The notes beneath the pieces are model-generated. The model was given only the letters and a program-made list of their open reading frames with translations, was not told the DNA's origin and ran no database searches. Shown piece by piece: positions 1 through 8,732 of a stretch of 47,431 bases of DNA; within the stretch, counting starts at the first letter, position 1; each line of letters begins with the position of its first letter. This DNA is from Hyphomicrobiales bacterium (GTDB lineage: Bacteria > Pseudomonadota > Alphaproteobacteria > Rhizobiales > Rhizobiaceae), in NCBI GenBank assembly GCA_900466605.1, contig UBMU01000005.1, forward strand, positions 1 to 47,431. Reading direction: 5' to 3'. Both the position numbers and the translations under genes were made by a program.

Positions 1-100
1 ATTTCAACGGGGCAAGGTCAAGATGCTTGGCGCGCGCAAGCCAGCCATGGTCGCTTTGCACCAGACGTTCGCCCATCTGCAGAACGTCGGAGCGACGCAA
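1..100 (-). CDS. possible partial gene running off the left edge
   Basis: Reading the minus strand from a TTG at 98-100 (or an ATG at 74-76) gives an open frame to the window edge with a protein-like composition (LQMGERLVQSDHGWLARAKH). An in-frame TGA lies just upstream, so the start must be one of these two codons. The product is not recognised. The stretch is short and has no clear ribosome site, so it may be non-coding. Confidence 0.2.
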   Translation of the reverse strand, partial: MRRSDVLQMGERLVQSDHGWLARAKHLDLAPLK

Positions 101-390
101 TGGGTCGCTTCGTCATTATACATGAACGCATCTTCAACGTGGTCACTTAGATGATCCTGAAGCGGCGACGACCGTCAAAAGTCCATGCTTAGATGGCGGT
201 CACGTCACGCATTGGTGTATTCGCACATCGCCGAATTCGAAGCGGATGCGTTTGGCCTCATGCTCTCCGCGAGGTGATTTTGACTGCAATCCAAGGCTGA
301 CCATCTCGAACTATGGGATATTGTGGCTCGAGCCAGCTTTCTTATCACGACCTTAAATGCCCCTTACTCTGATGGCTGCATTTACCGGCA
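101..390. other. gap with a scrap of coding-like sequence
   Basis: No intact gene is seen. On the plus strand 206-277 reads as HIAEFEADAFGLMLSAR followed by a stop, which resembles the E-x-E-A-D-x-x-G-L segment of M48-type zinc peptidases. There is no start, no HExxH motif and no upstream frame, so at most this is a relic. Confidence 0.2.
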
Positions 391-417
391 CCTGCGGGGA
401 AACAAAGAGTCCGCAGG
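391..417 (-). terminator. hairpin just after the 419-712 gene
   Basis: CCTGCGG and CCGCAGG form a 7-bp inverted repeat with a 13-nt loop, starting two bases past the TAG of the minus-strand gene ending at 419. There is no run of T after it, so a rho-independent role is possible but not secure. Confidence 0.4.
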
Positions 418-418
418 G

Positions 419-712
419 CTAGTTAGCTTTGGCCAACCGATCATTTAGGCCGCGGAAAATATTCAGCCGATCGGCGATTGCGTTTGAGAGAAATCGTGCC
501 TCGCGCCAGGCGACCTCCAGCGCGACCTTTTCATCCTCGGCTTTGCGTTGGGCGTCGATCGTGGCTTTGTCATTGTGGTTGATCGCTGCGGTAGCCCGCG
601 CATCCTCTGCTGCGGCAAGCACAACGGCGCCGGTCAGCGCGTGGACAAGAAGGTCGGTATCCGCCCGCATCGCCTTCAGGCGTTCAGCCGCTGCATTCAA
701 AAGTTCGCTCAT
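419..712 (-). CDS. hypothetical 97-residue coiled-coil protein
   Basis: This small soluble protein is rich in Ala, Glu, Arg and Lys, with a long helical stretch (for example AEDEKVALEVAWREARF) that should form a coiled coil. It has no signal peptide, membrane segment or known motif. The ATG at 710-712 is preceded by GGAGA at proper spacing, and a hairpin sits directly after the stop; both support a real gene. No function can be named. The nearest neighbour on the same strand is another small hypothetical gene about 470 bases upstream, so it is probably transcribed alone. Confidence 0.55.
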   Translation of the reverse strand: MSELLNAAAERLKAMRADTDLLVHALTGAVVLAAAEDARATAAINHNDKATIDAQRKAEDEKVALEVAWREARFLSNAIADRLNIFRGLNDRLAKAN

Positions 713-1180
713 TCGCTATCTCCAAGAAGCCTTGCTTCTAGAATGATGACTTCGGAGTTTCGGAGAGGTCAAGCTATTTTTCGGGAAGGTGGGCTCATCG
801 AAGAAATTGCTCGGAAGATGCCTCGGACCCAGCTCGAACCAGCAGTTCGTGGCATATCGGAGAAGACGGCGCGTGGATCCACGGTTCACCGAAGGTCAGT
901 ACCATCGCCATGACGGTTCGGGCCCATACGCGCGTTTGGAAGCCTGCTGACCTGGAATGGTAGGCTCCTCGAACGAAAATCGGCGTGCTCACTAGACAAC
1001 GGTGCGCGGCCCGTTTCCTTTCGTCCGCCAATCTTACTCAATAGACATGCGTGTGGATTGAGGCCCACGTTGCAAGCAGCATCACGACATCCGAACCGGT
1101 TCATGGCCACTTTTCGATCTCACATGATTACCACAGATCAAATTCGAAGCGTCACCATGACGCGAGCGCTTGTCACACAG
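713..1180. other. gap without a supported gene
   Basis: Several overlapping open frames of 60-120 codons exist on both strands, but none has a ribosome site, a recognisable motif or protein-like composition (many Arg, Ser, His and Pro). Nothing further was seen. Confidence 0.4.
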
Positions 1181-1471
1181 TCAGGAGAGCTTCTGCGAAC
1201 GGTCCACTGAAACGACACTGTCACCCTGGTAGGTGATGGTCGCCCCAAGGAGGTCGGATGCCAAGCGGGCCGTTACACGACCATGCGTATTCGGATCCAT
1301 CAATACGTCCTTAATGCCATCCAGAATATCGCCGTCGTTCGTAAAGCTGGCGTACAGCGCTTCGGCCACTTTCGCCCTGTACTCCTTGTCGGTATTGGCG
1401 AGCTGCTCCAAAATTTCATCGATGAGATCGCCGAGGTATTTTAGTTCTCGGAATTCCGTCAAATTTTCCAT
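1181..1471 (-). CDS. hypothetical 96-residue protein
   Basis: This acidic helical protein begins MENLTEFRELKYLGDLIDEI and ends with a short strand-rich tail (ATITYQGDSVVSVD). Composition is normal for a folded cytoplasmic protein, and the frame is open throughout while the opposite strand reads poorly. The ribosome site is weak (GCGAG before ATG). No family is recognised and there is no operon partner. The gene looks real but its function is unknown. Confidence 0.5.
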   Translation of the reverse strand: MENLTEFRELKYLGDLIDEILEQLANTDKEYRAKVAEALYASFTNDGDILDGIKDVLMDPNTHGRVTARLASDLLGATITYQGDSVVSVDRSQKLS

Positions 1472-1609
1472 CTCGCATATTCGAACACCGGTACTGCTTT
1501 AAATTCAATTCCGGATTTTCGCGCGTGGCAATCCTATTTTTGTGTGTTCGCGTGTAGTACCCCATCCCGACGAGCTAGCAACTACTCAACGGCGGCGGCA
1601 ATGGGTAGC

Positions 1610-2305
1610 TCAACAATGCGTCGAAGGGGTGTCGATCGCTAATGTCACCCAAGAAGCAATTTGGCATAAGGCCACAAGACGTTCCTCCAATCGGCAGCGG
1701 CCCATAAAATGTGTCCCGGACCGTCCGCCCAAGGCAAAATGTGGTTTGTCCAATTCGTTCTTCGCGGCTGGCGGCCGCCGGTATGTAGCAGTGTCTATCC
1801 GCACCCGATAGACCGTGATCGGTTCGGAAATGTTTTTCACCCGTTGCTCGCCGAAGGGTTCGAATCCGAAAGCCAGGGTCTTCTCGACTTCTTTCGCGAC
1901 CTTACCGGAGACGCAGATACCGCCCGGGTCGGCAAGCTGTTGCAAGCGGGCCGCGACGTTGACGCCCTCGCCATAGCGATCATCATCCTCGACGATCACC
2001 TCTCCGAGATTTATACCGATGCGGATCTCGATGCGTTCGTCCGCATCCACCGCGGCGTTCTGCGCGGCCATGCCACGCTGGACGGAAACCGCGCATTCCA
2101 CGGCGTCGACAACGCTCGAAAACTCCGCGAGAACACCGTCGCCCATCAATTTAAAGATGCGACCGTGAAATCTGTCTGCCTCTGGCTCGAATAACTCCTT
2201 GCGGCGCGCTTTGAGACGATCAAAGGTACCCGCTTCGTCCTGCTCCATCAGCGTGGAGTAGCCAACGACGTCGGCAGCAAGGATGGCTGCAAGCTTGCGC
2301 TGCAC
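1610..2305 (-). CDS. class III adenylate/guanylate cyclase, truncated
   Basis: The protein carries a complete-looking class III nucleotidyl cyclase catalytic domain: KLAAILAADVVGYS with the first metal Asp, KLMGDGVLAEF with the second, and YGEGVNVAARLQ near the transition-state Asn/Arg region. It would make cAMP or cGMP from the nucleotide triphosphate in the cytoplasm. Rhizobial relatives usually continue after about residue 190 with a linker and TPR repeats, to 550-650 residues. Here the sequence departs from the family after NELDKPHFA and stops at 231 residues, so the C-terminal half is lost. The GTG at 2303-2305 was chosen because GGAGGG lies seven bases upstream; an upstream start at 2350 lacks one. 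It may be a catalytic remnant or a pseudogene. Confidence 0.7.
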   Translation of the reverse strand: MQRKLAAILAADVVGYSTLMEQDEAGTFDRLKARRKELFEPEADRFHGRIFKLMGDGVLAEFSSVVDAVECAVSVQRGMAAQNAAVDADERIEIRIGINLGEVIVEDDDRYGEGVNVAARLQQLADPGGICVSGKVAKEVEKTLAFGFEPFGEQRVKNISEPITVYRVRIDTATYRRPPAAKNELDKPHFALGGRSGTHFMGRCRLEERLVALCQIASWVTLAIDTPSTHC

Positions 2306-2352
2306 GGGAAATCCCTCCGAACGAGCCGAGGAACAATATACATTACCCACGA

Positions 2353-2698
2353 GAAAACGTCAGCGTCCTTGGACAATTCGAGGTCGGCGCCGATGACTTC
2401 CCAGGGGGCCTGGCGGAACGTTACGGGTACGTGAACCGAGCCAATCCCGATGCGGATCTCGACGAATTCGTTGATCGCTTCGCCCGAAGGATCGCGGGAT
2501 TCACAAAGGCGCGCTTGCTGACGCGAAGCGCTTTATTGACGAAGCCTCCCTTCCCGGTGACGAACGCTTTCCACCTGCTCTCGATCAGTTCCTCGTCTCG
2601 ACTAAACGCCCGACAACGAAAGCTCGGATGGCGAAGCTTTTGGAAGCGGGACCGCAGAAGCGCTCAGACATCGAGCTGAATCTCGGCCAGCGTTGCGT
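2353..2698 (+). pseudogene. enoyl-CoA hydratase/isomerase C-terminal relic
   Basis: Two plus-strand frames together read as the C-terminal third of a crotonase-family protein. The first frame (from about 2359) gives LAERYGYVNRANPDADLDEF and FARRIAGF. After a shift near 2510 the next frame gives ALADAKRFIDEASLP, then MAKLLEAGPQKRSDIELNLG. The catalytic N-terminal domain is absent. The order matches rhizobial enoyl-CoA hydratases, which end in this way. There is no start codon or ribosome site. It is a dead fragment between the cyclase and the MocR gene. Confidence 0.7.
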
Positions 2699-2753
2699 CG
2701 GCCGGGGTGGCGACCTGCCAAGCGAGACTGTCGAGACCTTGCCAATTGTTCTT

Positions 2754-4130
2754 TCAGACCACCACCGTCGAGAACGCGGGCTGCTGGGCTAGTAGGTCCG
2801 ACATAATCCGGAGGGCGCGTATAAGCTCCTCCAAATTCACCGGAGCGCCAAGCGCAAGTCGGATGGCTTCGGGCGCGGACGCAATTGCAAAGGCGTCGCT
2901 GGTGACGATACCGATCCCTATCGAACGCAATCTTGAAACCAGTTCGCCTCGCGTCCAAGGTTCAGGAACCTTCAGCCACACGTGAAAACCGCTCGGGGCG
3001 GACTCAATATCGAACGGAAGGATCGCCTTGACGGCATCCAGGCGCTTCACTGTTTCCTTGACTATTTCGCCTCTGACAACATCCGCTACTCCCGTCTCTA
3101 TCCATTGAGACGCTAGAGCACTCGTGAGCGGAGACACAATTGAGGCTGACGCCCGGATTGCGTTGGCCACTCTATGTGTACGACTTTCCGGCACGGCAAC
3201 ATATGCTACTCGAAGGGCGGGAGACAAGCATTTGGATAAGCTGGCCACATGATAGACCGCCTCGGGCAGCAGCGCAGCAAGTGGCGGTGGCGGGGCTGAG
3301 ACAAGGGCGCTATATGCGTCGTCCTCGATAATCGGCACGCCATATGTCCGCGCAACGTTGACGAGATCGTGCCTTCGATGAACGGGCAGTGTTCGCGTCG
3401 TCGGATTGTGAAGCGTTGGCATGCAATAGAGCGCTTTCGGCTTAGACTCCCTGCATGCCTGTGCAAAGGCGTCTGGAACAAGCCCTTGGTCGTCCATTGC
3501 AACTGGAGCCAATTTGAGCCTGAGATGGGATGCAATCGAACGGAATCCAGGGTAAGTGAGCTCTTCTGCGCAGACGACATCGCCGGGCTCCGTCAGCACG
3601 CTGAGAACCGCGTGAAGCGCTCCTTGCGCGCCTGAGGCGACTACCACTCGTTCAGGCGATATTCCCGGCAGCCGCCTTGAAAGCCAAGACGCGGCGACGA
3701 TACGATCCTTCATGAGGCCGCCGGGTTCCTGATACCTTAGCAGGAGCTCCAAGCCCTGTTCCTGCAGCTCTTTCGCACCATCCCACATTCTCTGCTCCAC
3801 GACCGGATCGAGAAACCGCGGCGGCAGGTTCATGCTCATGTCGACGACACCATATGGCTGCTGTGGTTGTCGCGCACTACGCTTTGATCGCACGTATGTC
3901 CCTTGCCCTACCTTACCTTCAATCAGGCCACGGTTGCGGGCCTCTGAGTAGGCTCGGCTGACGGTGGTGAAATCGATGCCGAGGTTGTCAGCGAGTTTGC
4001 GCTGTGTAGGAAGTTGCGCCCCTTCGGGCAATCGCCCACTTGCAATGTCCTCGGCCAAGGCATCCGCAATCGACAGATAAATGGGTCCCTCGCGGGTGCC
4101 GAGCAGAGGCGTCCAAGATGCTGAAGTCAT
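2754..4130 (-). CDS. MocR/PdxR-type GntR regulator with aminotransferase domain
   Basis: An N-terminal GntR winged helix (IADALAEDIASGRLPEG, LPTQRKLADNLGIDFTTVSRA) is joined to a fold-type I aminotransferase domain. The pyridoxal phosphate lysine lies in VYHVASLSKCLSPALRVAY, and the cofactor-binding Asp in PIIEDDAYSAL. Such proteins sense PLP or amino-acid-derived ligands and control a nearby, often divergent, gene. The start MTSASWTPLL at 4128-4130 was preferred to an upstream frame extension because the GntR fold begins there. The divergent neighbour is the first DUF983 gene. Length (458 residues) is normal and all key residues are present. The target is unknown. Confidence 0.88.
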   Translation of the reverse strand: MTSASWTPLLGTREGPIYLSIADALAEDIASGRLPEGAQLPTQRKLADNLGIDFTTVSRAYSEARNRGLIEGKVGQGTYVRSKRSARQPQQPYGVVDMSMNLPPRFLDPVVEQRMWDGAKELQEQGLELLLRYQEPGGLMKDRIVAASWLSRRLPGISPERVVVASGAQGALHAVLSVLTEPGDVVCAEELTYPGFRSIASHLRLKLAPVAMDDQGLVPDAFAQACRESKPKALYCMPTLHNPTTRTLPVHRRHDLVNVARTYGVPIIEDDAYSALVSAPPPPLAALLPEAVYHVASLSKCLSPALRVAYVAVPESRTHRVANAIRASASIVSPLTSALASQWIETGVADVVRGEIVKETVKRLDAVKAILPFDIESAPSGFHVWLKVPEPWTRGELVSRLRSIGIGIVTSDAFAIASAPEAIRLALGAPVNLEELIRALRIMSDLLAQQPAFSTVVV

Positions 4131-4462
4131 CGATTTTCCATTCAATGTAACAACATGGCATCCATATAATCTCCATATATTTCTTCGCGCTGTCAAGGAG
4201 CTGGGCCGGGATGAAAGACTCCCAGGAATTCAGAGCCATAGTAGCAGAAATGATGCCTTTTCGCAGTAATGGTCGAGGCGAGGTGGTGAGCTTAGGCAAG
4301 ATGCAGCTCCCATATCGAGGTTGCGGCGGCGTTCAGGCTGAGCAATGAATCGATCAATCATTTTAAGGTACCCGCCGGCAGCTGCGACAAATTGTAAACT
4401 GTAGGAGTTGATCGGATTATTGTATGCATACATTAATTCAGTCAATCTTGGACGTAAACGCG

Positions 4463-4879
4463 ATGACGACCGAATGGCCTCCACTGCCACCCATTCAAAC
4501 GGGACTGCGCGGATTGTGTCCCCAGTGCGGGCAAGGGCATCTTTTTGACGGCTTTTTGACTGTGAAGCCCAAGTGCGAAGTTTGCGGCCTCGACTACTCC
4601 TTCGCCGATCCCGCAGATGGGCCGGCGTTTTTCGTGATCTGCTTCACATGCGTGCCGGCCGTCGCGGTGGCATGTTGGATTGAGGTTGCCTATTCCCCCT
4701 CAATATGGGTGCACCTATTCACCTCTCTCCCGCTGGTACTGCTGGCATGTCTTTTACCTCTTCGACCATTGAAGGGCTGGCTGATCAACAGTCAGTTCTT
4801 CTTCAAGGCAGAGGAAGGAAAAATCGACCGTGACTACGTTCGGCCTACGGCACCAACGCCGCAAGTCGAGCACGACTGA
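4463..4879 (+). CDS. DUF983 family membrane protein
   Basis: This is a small integral membrane protein with an N-terminal zinc-ribbon-like pair of CxxC motifs (CPQCGQGHLF and CEVCGLDYSF), the family signature ADGPAFFVI, and two hydrophobic segments that should span the inner membrane. DUF983 proteins often lie beside cytochrome oxidase genes, but none are seen here. The start MTTEWPPLPP at 4463 is chosen because the second copy downstream begins with the same residues; a frame extension to 4424 is unlikely. It is the better-conserved member of a tandem duplication. Its biochemical role is not established. Confidence 0.8.
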   Translation: MTTEWPPLPPIQTGLRGLCPQCGQGHLFDGFLTVKPKCEVCGLDYSFADPADGPAFFVICFTCVPAVAVACWIEVAYSPSIWVHLFTSLPLVLLACLLPLRPLKGWLINSQFFFKAEEGKIDRDYVRPTAPTPQVEHD

Positions 4880-4932
4880 CGTCGGCTCCTGTGTGCATAA
4901 ACACATCCGATCAATTCTTGGAACGCACGAAA

Positions 4933-5379
4933 ATGACCACCGAATGGCCTCCGCTGTCGTCAATCAAAACTGAATTGCGAGGGCCGTGTCCCCAGTGCGG
5001 GCAGAGCCAGCTTTATGTTGGCTTTCCAACTGTGAAGCCTGAATGCGAAGTTTGCAGCCGCGATCGTTCTTTGGCCGCGCCGGCGGATAGACTGAGGTTC
5101 TTTGTAATTTGCTTTATATGGGTAACAGGTGTTGCGCTGGCGTGCCGGATCCAGGTTGCTTATTCGCCTTCAATCTGGGTCCACCTCTTCGCCGCTTTCC
5201 CGCCCGTGCTTCTGGCTTGTCTTCTGCCCCCTTGGGCGTTGAAAGGCTGGCTAATCAGCAGCCGGTTCTGCTTCAACGCAAAAGAGGGAAAGATCGACCC
5301 CAACTACATTCGAGGGGAGCTGCGCAATCGCACACCGAGCGCGGTTGACATCGACACCTGCGATCGAAGACCGAACTGA
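4933..5379 (+). CDS. second, diverged DUF983-like copy
   Basis: It starts MTTEWPPLSSIKTELRGPCP and follows the first copy along its whole length, so the two arose by tandem duplication. Both CxxC pairs remain (CPQCGQSQLY, CEVCSRDRSL), but the family signature has changed: CGLDYSF became CSRDRSL and DGPAFF became DRLRFF. The membrane segments are kept. An extra basic tail of about 25 residues follows. Loss of the conserved signature suggests altered function or early decay, although the frame is still open. The gap to the first copy is 53 bases. Confidence 0.65.
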   Translation: MTTEWPPLSSIKTELRGPCPQCGQSQLYVGFPTVKPECEVCSRDRSLAAPADRLRFFVICFIWVTGVALACRIQVAYSPSIWVHLFAAFPPVLLACLLPPWALKGWLISSRFCFNAKEGKIDPNYIRGELRNRTPSAVDIDTCDRRPN

Positions 5380-5466
5380 AAACGCGTTTACGTGTCAAGC
5401 CGGAAGCCAGGGTGCTTGCGCACGGCTTCAACGTTGGTCGTCACGATGCACAAGAAAGCCGTCATT

Positions 5467-5694
5467 ATGGATTGGGTACCTATAGTCTTCGTTACGTTTA
5501 AGTTTCTGGCGTTAGGCATAGCCATGTTCTTCGCCATCAAGTGGCACTACGATCAGGGGGAGAAGCGGGAAACGCGAGCTATGCTACGCACGGGCGGCAA
5601 GATGGCTGCAGTTTTCGTGCTGGTGCTAATAGGCGTGGGGCTGGTCGCCTTTACCCTTAGCAGCATGCTCGGTTTGGACTTGAGCTTCCCATGA
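5467..5694 (+). CDS. small two-span membrane protein
   Basis: This 75-residue product has two hydrophobic helices (VPIVFVTFKFLALGIAMFF and MAAVFVLVLIGVGLVAFTL) joined by a charged loop with HYDQGEKRETR. The ATG at 5467 was preferred to an upstream start at 5392 because the extra residues are not membrane-like. It follows the DUF983 pair on the same strand, so the three may be co-transcribed. The family is not recognised. Confidence 0.55.
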   Translation: MDWVPIVFVTFKFLALGIAMFFAIKWHYDQGEKRETRAMLRTGGKMAAVFVLVLIGVGLVAFTLSSMLGLDLSFP

Positions 5695-6098
5695 TAATAT
5701 CAAATGTGCCACGCTTCCGAGGGGCTCCCGGCGTGCCGCCACACCTTCCGATTGAGTTGAACGCGATCGCCGGCACGCTAGGTCAACTTGGGTCCAACTG
5801 ACGCGGGCTTGGGTAATGTGTGATGAGCGAGCCACGTCGACACTCATTGGGCAAGTTCGATCGATCAGGTCGTAGAAATACAAAGGCGCTGGAAAAGCTT
5901 GAATTCAGCGAAGAAATACAGCGGTCGAAGCACGCATCGACCTGTGTGACAGGCCATCTCATGACCATCGGTGTAGGAACGCAGCAGCTCGTTGAGCTGC
6001 GAGCTAATATTGTCGCTGAGGAAGTATCATTCTGAATTCCTCAGCGTAGCGGTCTTCAAGGGATTTGAACCGCCGGCCCGCGATTGAACTTCTGAATT
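5695..6098. other. gap with a small inverted repeat
   Basis: No convincing gene is seen; a 71-codon plus-strand frame at 5820-6035 has no ribosome site or motif. GCAGCTC-GTT-GAGCTGC at 5984-6000 is a perfect 7-bp inverted repeat with a 3-nt loop. Just after the dnaE2 relic, on the minus strand, is GGCGGTTCAAATC (6065-6077), which resembles the 5' half of a tRNA T-arm. Confidence 0.4.
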
Positions 6099-6684
6099 TC
6101 ACTGAAAATTCCGGGTCCTGACCTTCAGCGTGTAGATATGCCGACCCCTCACGAACATATCGCGCGCGTGAACGACGGGCTCGGCGCATCGCGCGGATCC
6201 GGTCCATCGCCATGAGCGAACTCGTCGCCCCTACCGGTGTGTAGCTTGAACTCGGTGGCGCGATAAGCCGCCCTGAAAGATCGCCCGACAGATCTAACAG
6301 CTGTTGCGCCACCAAGTGGACAACCTCCCCTCCCCGCTGGACCCGACCGCTGATCGCCCTCATCGACGATCCGAGCACGACGCGCCTGCGCTTTTCGAAC
6401 AGCGTCGGCCAGGCGACGATATTGGCCGGCCCGGTCTCGTCCTCTATGCTGATGAACATCACGCCCTTTGCCGGCCCTGGTTTCTGGCGCACGAGTACGA
6501 GCCCCGCCTTATAGACCTACCAGCCATCGCGCGCGTTCATCATCTCGCTGCTGTTGTGCTCCTGAAGATCCTTGCGCAGGAAGGCAATCGGATGCTGGCG
6601 CAAGGTCAGGCCGGCATCGCTGTAGTCCTGAATGACGTTGCGGCCATCCGTCATCTGCCGAGGCGCCACCTCCGGCTCCTGATG
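6099..6684 (-). pseudogene. dnaE2: dnaE2 (imuC) error-prone polymerase, C-terminal relic
   Basis: Minus-strand frames reproduce the last 190 or so residues of the rhizobial DnaE2 mutagenesis polymerase. MTDGRNVIQDYSDAGLTLRQ and HPIAFLRKDL come first, then MNARDGW, an in-frame TAG, VYKAGLVLVRQKPG and the OB-fold region VMFISIEDETGPANIV and VHLVAQQLLDLSGD. Two frame changes follow (EFKLHTGRGDEFAHGDG, then HIYTLKVRTRNFQ and TGA at 6099-6101). One nonsense codon and two frameshifts make it non-functional, and the first several hundred residues are gone. In intact rhizobial genomes dnaE2 follows imuA and imuB in an SOS cassette, and neither is present here. Confidence 0.85.
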
Positions 6685-6851
6685 GCCGGGCTTGAGACGG
6701 CTTTTGCTTGGGCTTAAAACATAAGGCATACGCCAGAGACTTTTCGGTATGGCCGCTCCAGGAATTGATAGAGCAGGTCCTTTCTGATGCGTTTGTATTG
6801 CAATTCGCATCATTCACCCTAGTTGCCTCACTCACAAAGGGATCGAGCTGC

Positions 6852-7019
6852 ATGAAAAAAGCTATCACGGTGCGACTGGATCCCGAACTTCTTGAAGAGG
6901 TCCGCCTTAAGGCCGAAGACGAAAACAGGACCCTGACCAACTTCATCGCCACCGCCCTCAAAGAACGACTTCGCGCCACTTCCAGCGGTGAGCGAACACG
7001 TGCAAATGGACAACAGTAA
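6852..7019 (+). CDS. ribbon-helix-helix (CopG/Arc-like) small DNA-binding protein
   Basis: This 55-residue protein starts KKAITVRLDPELLEEVRLKA, the beta strand and first helix of an RHH fold. NRTLTNFIATALKERLR then gives the second helix. Such dimers bind operator DNA and are often autoregulators or antitoxins. The ATG at 6852 was chosen because the fold begins there; the frame opens earlier (6708), but that part overlaps the dnaE2 relic. The kaiC start lies only three bases after its stop, so it is almost certainly the first gene of the Kai operon and may regulate it. No toxin partner is seen. Confidence 0.7.
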   Translation: MKKAITVRLDPELLEEVRLKAEDENRTLTNFIATALKERLRATSSGERTRANGQQ

Positions 7020-7022
7020 TCT

Positions 7023-8732
7023 ATGACCGATGAAACGCCCCTTCTCAAGGATGTTGCGACGACTTCAGCGCTGGCAAAAGCAGCAACCGGGATTTCAGGG
7101 TTTGACGAGATAACGCTTGGTGGCCTGCCAGCCGGTAGACCGACGCTGGTTTGCGGTGGGCCGGGATGTGGCAAAACGCTTTTTGCGATGACCTTCCTTG
7201 TCAACGGCGCGACACAGTTCGATGAGCCCGGCGTCTTCATGAGCTTCGAGGAGGCAAGCGAAGACCTTGTAAAGAATGTGGTCTCGTTGGGCTACGACGT
7301 TCAGGCGCTGATTGACGAGAAACGCCTGGCGCTGGACTACGTCCGCGTCGAAAAAGGCGAGATCGAAGAAGCCGGAGAGTATGACCTCGATGGTCTGTTT
7401 GTCCGGCTTGGCTACGCCATCGACCAGATCGGCGCCAAACGGGTCGTGCTCGACACGCTGGAAGTCCTGTTCGCAGGCCTTGGCAATAGCGACATCCTCC
7501 GCGCGGAGTTGCGGAGACTGTTTGCGTGGCTCAAGGGAAAGGGTGTCACTGCCGTCATTACCGCGGAACGCGGCGAGGGATCCCTGACGCGTTACGGCCT
7601 TGAGGAATATATTTCCGACTGCGTGCTCTTCCTCGACAACCGCGTCGAACATCAGATTACGACGCGACGCATCCGGGTCGTGAAGTATCGCGGTTCTGCC
7701 CACGGCACCAACGAATACCCGTTCCTGATCGACGATCAGGGAATATCTGTCCTGCCGATTACGTCAGCGGGCCTTTCACATTCCACCAATAATGAGGCAG
7801 TCTCAACCGGCGTCGCAGGCCTCGATGGCATGCTGGGCATTGGTGGTTTTTACCGTGGCTCAAGCGTTCTGATCTCTGGAACCGCAGGGACCGGCAAGAC
7901 GAGCCTCGCCAGCCACTTCGTCGAAGCGGCCTGTCGGCGCGGCGAGAAGTGTCTGTATTTTGCGTTCGAGGAGTCGCCCGCACAGATTGTGCGCAATATG
8001 CGCTCCATCGGCGTGGACCTCGAGCCAATGATCGCTTCCGGGCTCCTCCGGTTTGAAGCTGCCCGCCCCAGCCTGTTCGGCCTCGAAATGCACCTCGCCC
8101 GCATGCACCGAGAGATCGAGAATTTCAAACCCGACGTCGTTGTTCTTGACCCCATCTCTTCGTTGCGCGGCGAACAGGGCGAAGTCCATTCCGCGCTGCT
8201 GAGGGTCATCGACCTTCTCAAGAACCGCGGCACGACGGCTCTTTTGACCAATCTCACTTCTGCAGGACAGATGGTTGAGGGCACCGACCTCGGTATGTCG
8301 TCGCTCATGGACACCTGGCTTTCGCTTGTGCATGTCGAGTCGAACGGCGAACGCAACAGGGGGCTGTATATTTTGAAGTCCCGCGGCATGAGCCATTCCA
8401 ACCAGGTTCGGGAATTCGAAATCACCAGCAGTGGCGTCCAGCTCGTCAGTACCTATCTCGGTTCTGGCGGTGTCCTGACCGGGTCCGCACGCATCGCCCG
8501 CGAGGCCGCCGACGCTGCCGATGCGCTCCGACGGGCGCAGGAGAGTACGCGCAAGCGACGTGATATGGAACGTAGACGTGCTGTCGTGAACCGGCAGATT
8601 GCCGAGCTTCAGGCATCTCTCGAGGCAGAAGAAGACGAGGTTTCCGAGTGGCTCGCCCAGGACGAGGCCCGGGAGACGTCGTATCTGATGGAGAGAGATG
8701 CGATGGCGACACGTCGGGGAGCAGCCGAATGA
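7023..8732 (+). CDS. kaiC: KaiC-family circadian clock/timing ATPase
   Basis: A double RecA-type ATPase of 569 residues. The CI domain has a Walker A at 45-52 (GGPGCGKT) and catalytic Glu pair at 76-77; the CII domain has GTAGTGKT at 286-293 and Glu pair at 316-317. The segment [10 protein letters not shown] aligns with the cyanobacterial phosphosite region, placing Ser426-Ser427 where KaiC of Synechococcus has Ser-Thr. [15 protein letters not shown] matches the CII end. From about 490 to 550 a charged heptad-like extension ([20 protein letters not shown]) should form a coiled coil. It forms hexamers that hydrolyse ATP and autophosphorylate. No kaiA is present. Its last bases overlap the first kaiB (ATGA). 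Confidence 0.95.
   Translation: MTDETPLLKDVATTSALAKAATGISGFDEITLGGLPAGRPTLVCGGPGCGKTLFAMTFLVNGATQFDEPGVFMSFEEASEDLVKNVVSLGYDVQALIDEKRLALDYVRVEKGEIEEAGEYDLDGLFVRLGYAIDQIGAKRVVLDTLEVLFAGLGNSDILRAELRRLFAWLKGKGVTAVITAERGEGSLTRYGLEEYISDCVLFLDNRVEHQITTRRIRVVKYRGSAHGTNEYPFLIDDQGISVLPITSAGLSHSTNNEAVSTGVAGLDGMLGIGGFYRGSSVLISGTAGTGKTSLASHFVEAACRRGEKCLYFAFEESPAQIVRNMRSIGVDLEPMIASGLLRFEAARPSLFGLEMHLARMHREIENFKPDVVVLDPISSLRGEQGEVHSALLRVIDLLKNRGTTALLTNLTSAGQMVEGTDLGMSSLMDTWLSLVHVESNGERNRGLYILKSRGMSHSNQVREFEITSSGVQLVSTYLGSGGVLTGSARIAREAADAADALRRAQESTRKRRDMERRRAVVNRQIAELQASLEAEEDEVSEWLAQDEARETSYLMERDAMATRRGAAE

Noticed and set aside
886..1110. Minus-strand frames of 74-78 codons
   Set aside because: Random-looking composition, mutual overlap, and no start signals.
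5820..6035. 71-codon plus-strand frame MMSEPRRHSLGK
   Set aside because: No ribosome site and no family; it overlaps a hairpin and the region after the dnaE2 relic.
6852..8732. Toxin-antitoxin reading of the RHH gene and its neighbour
   Set aside because: The downstream gene is kaiC, not a toxin, so the RHH protein is better seen as an operon regulator.
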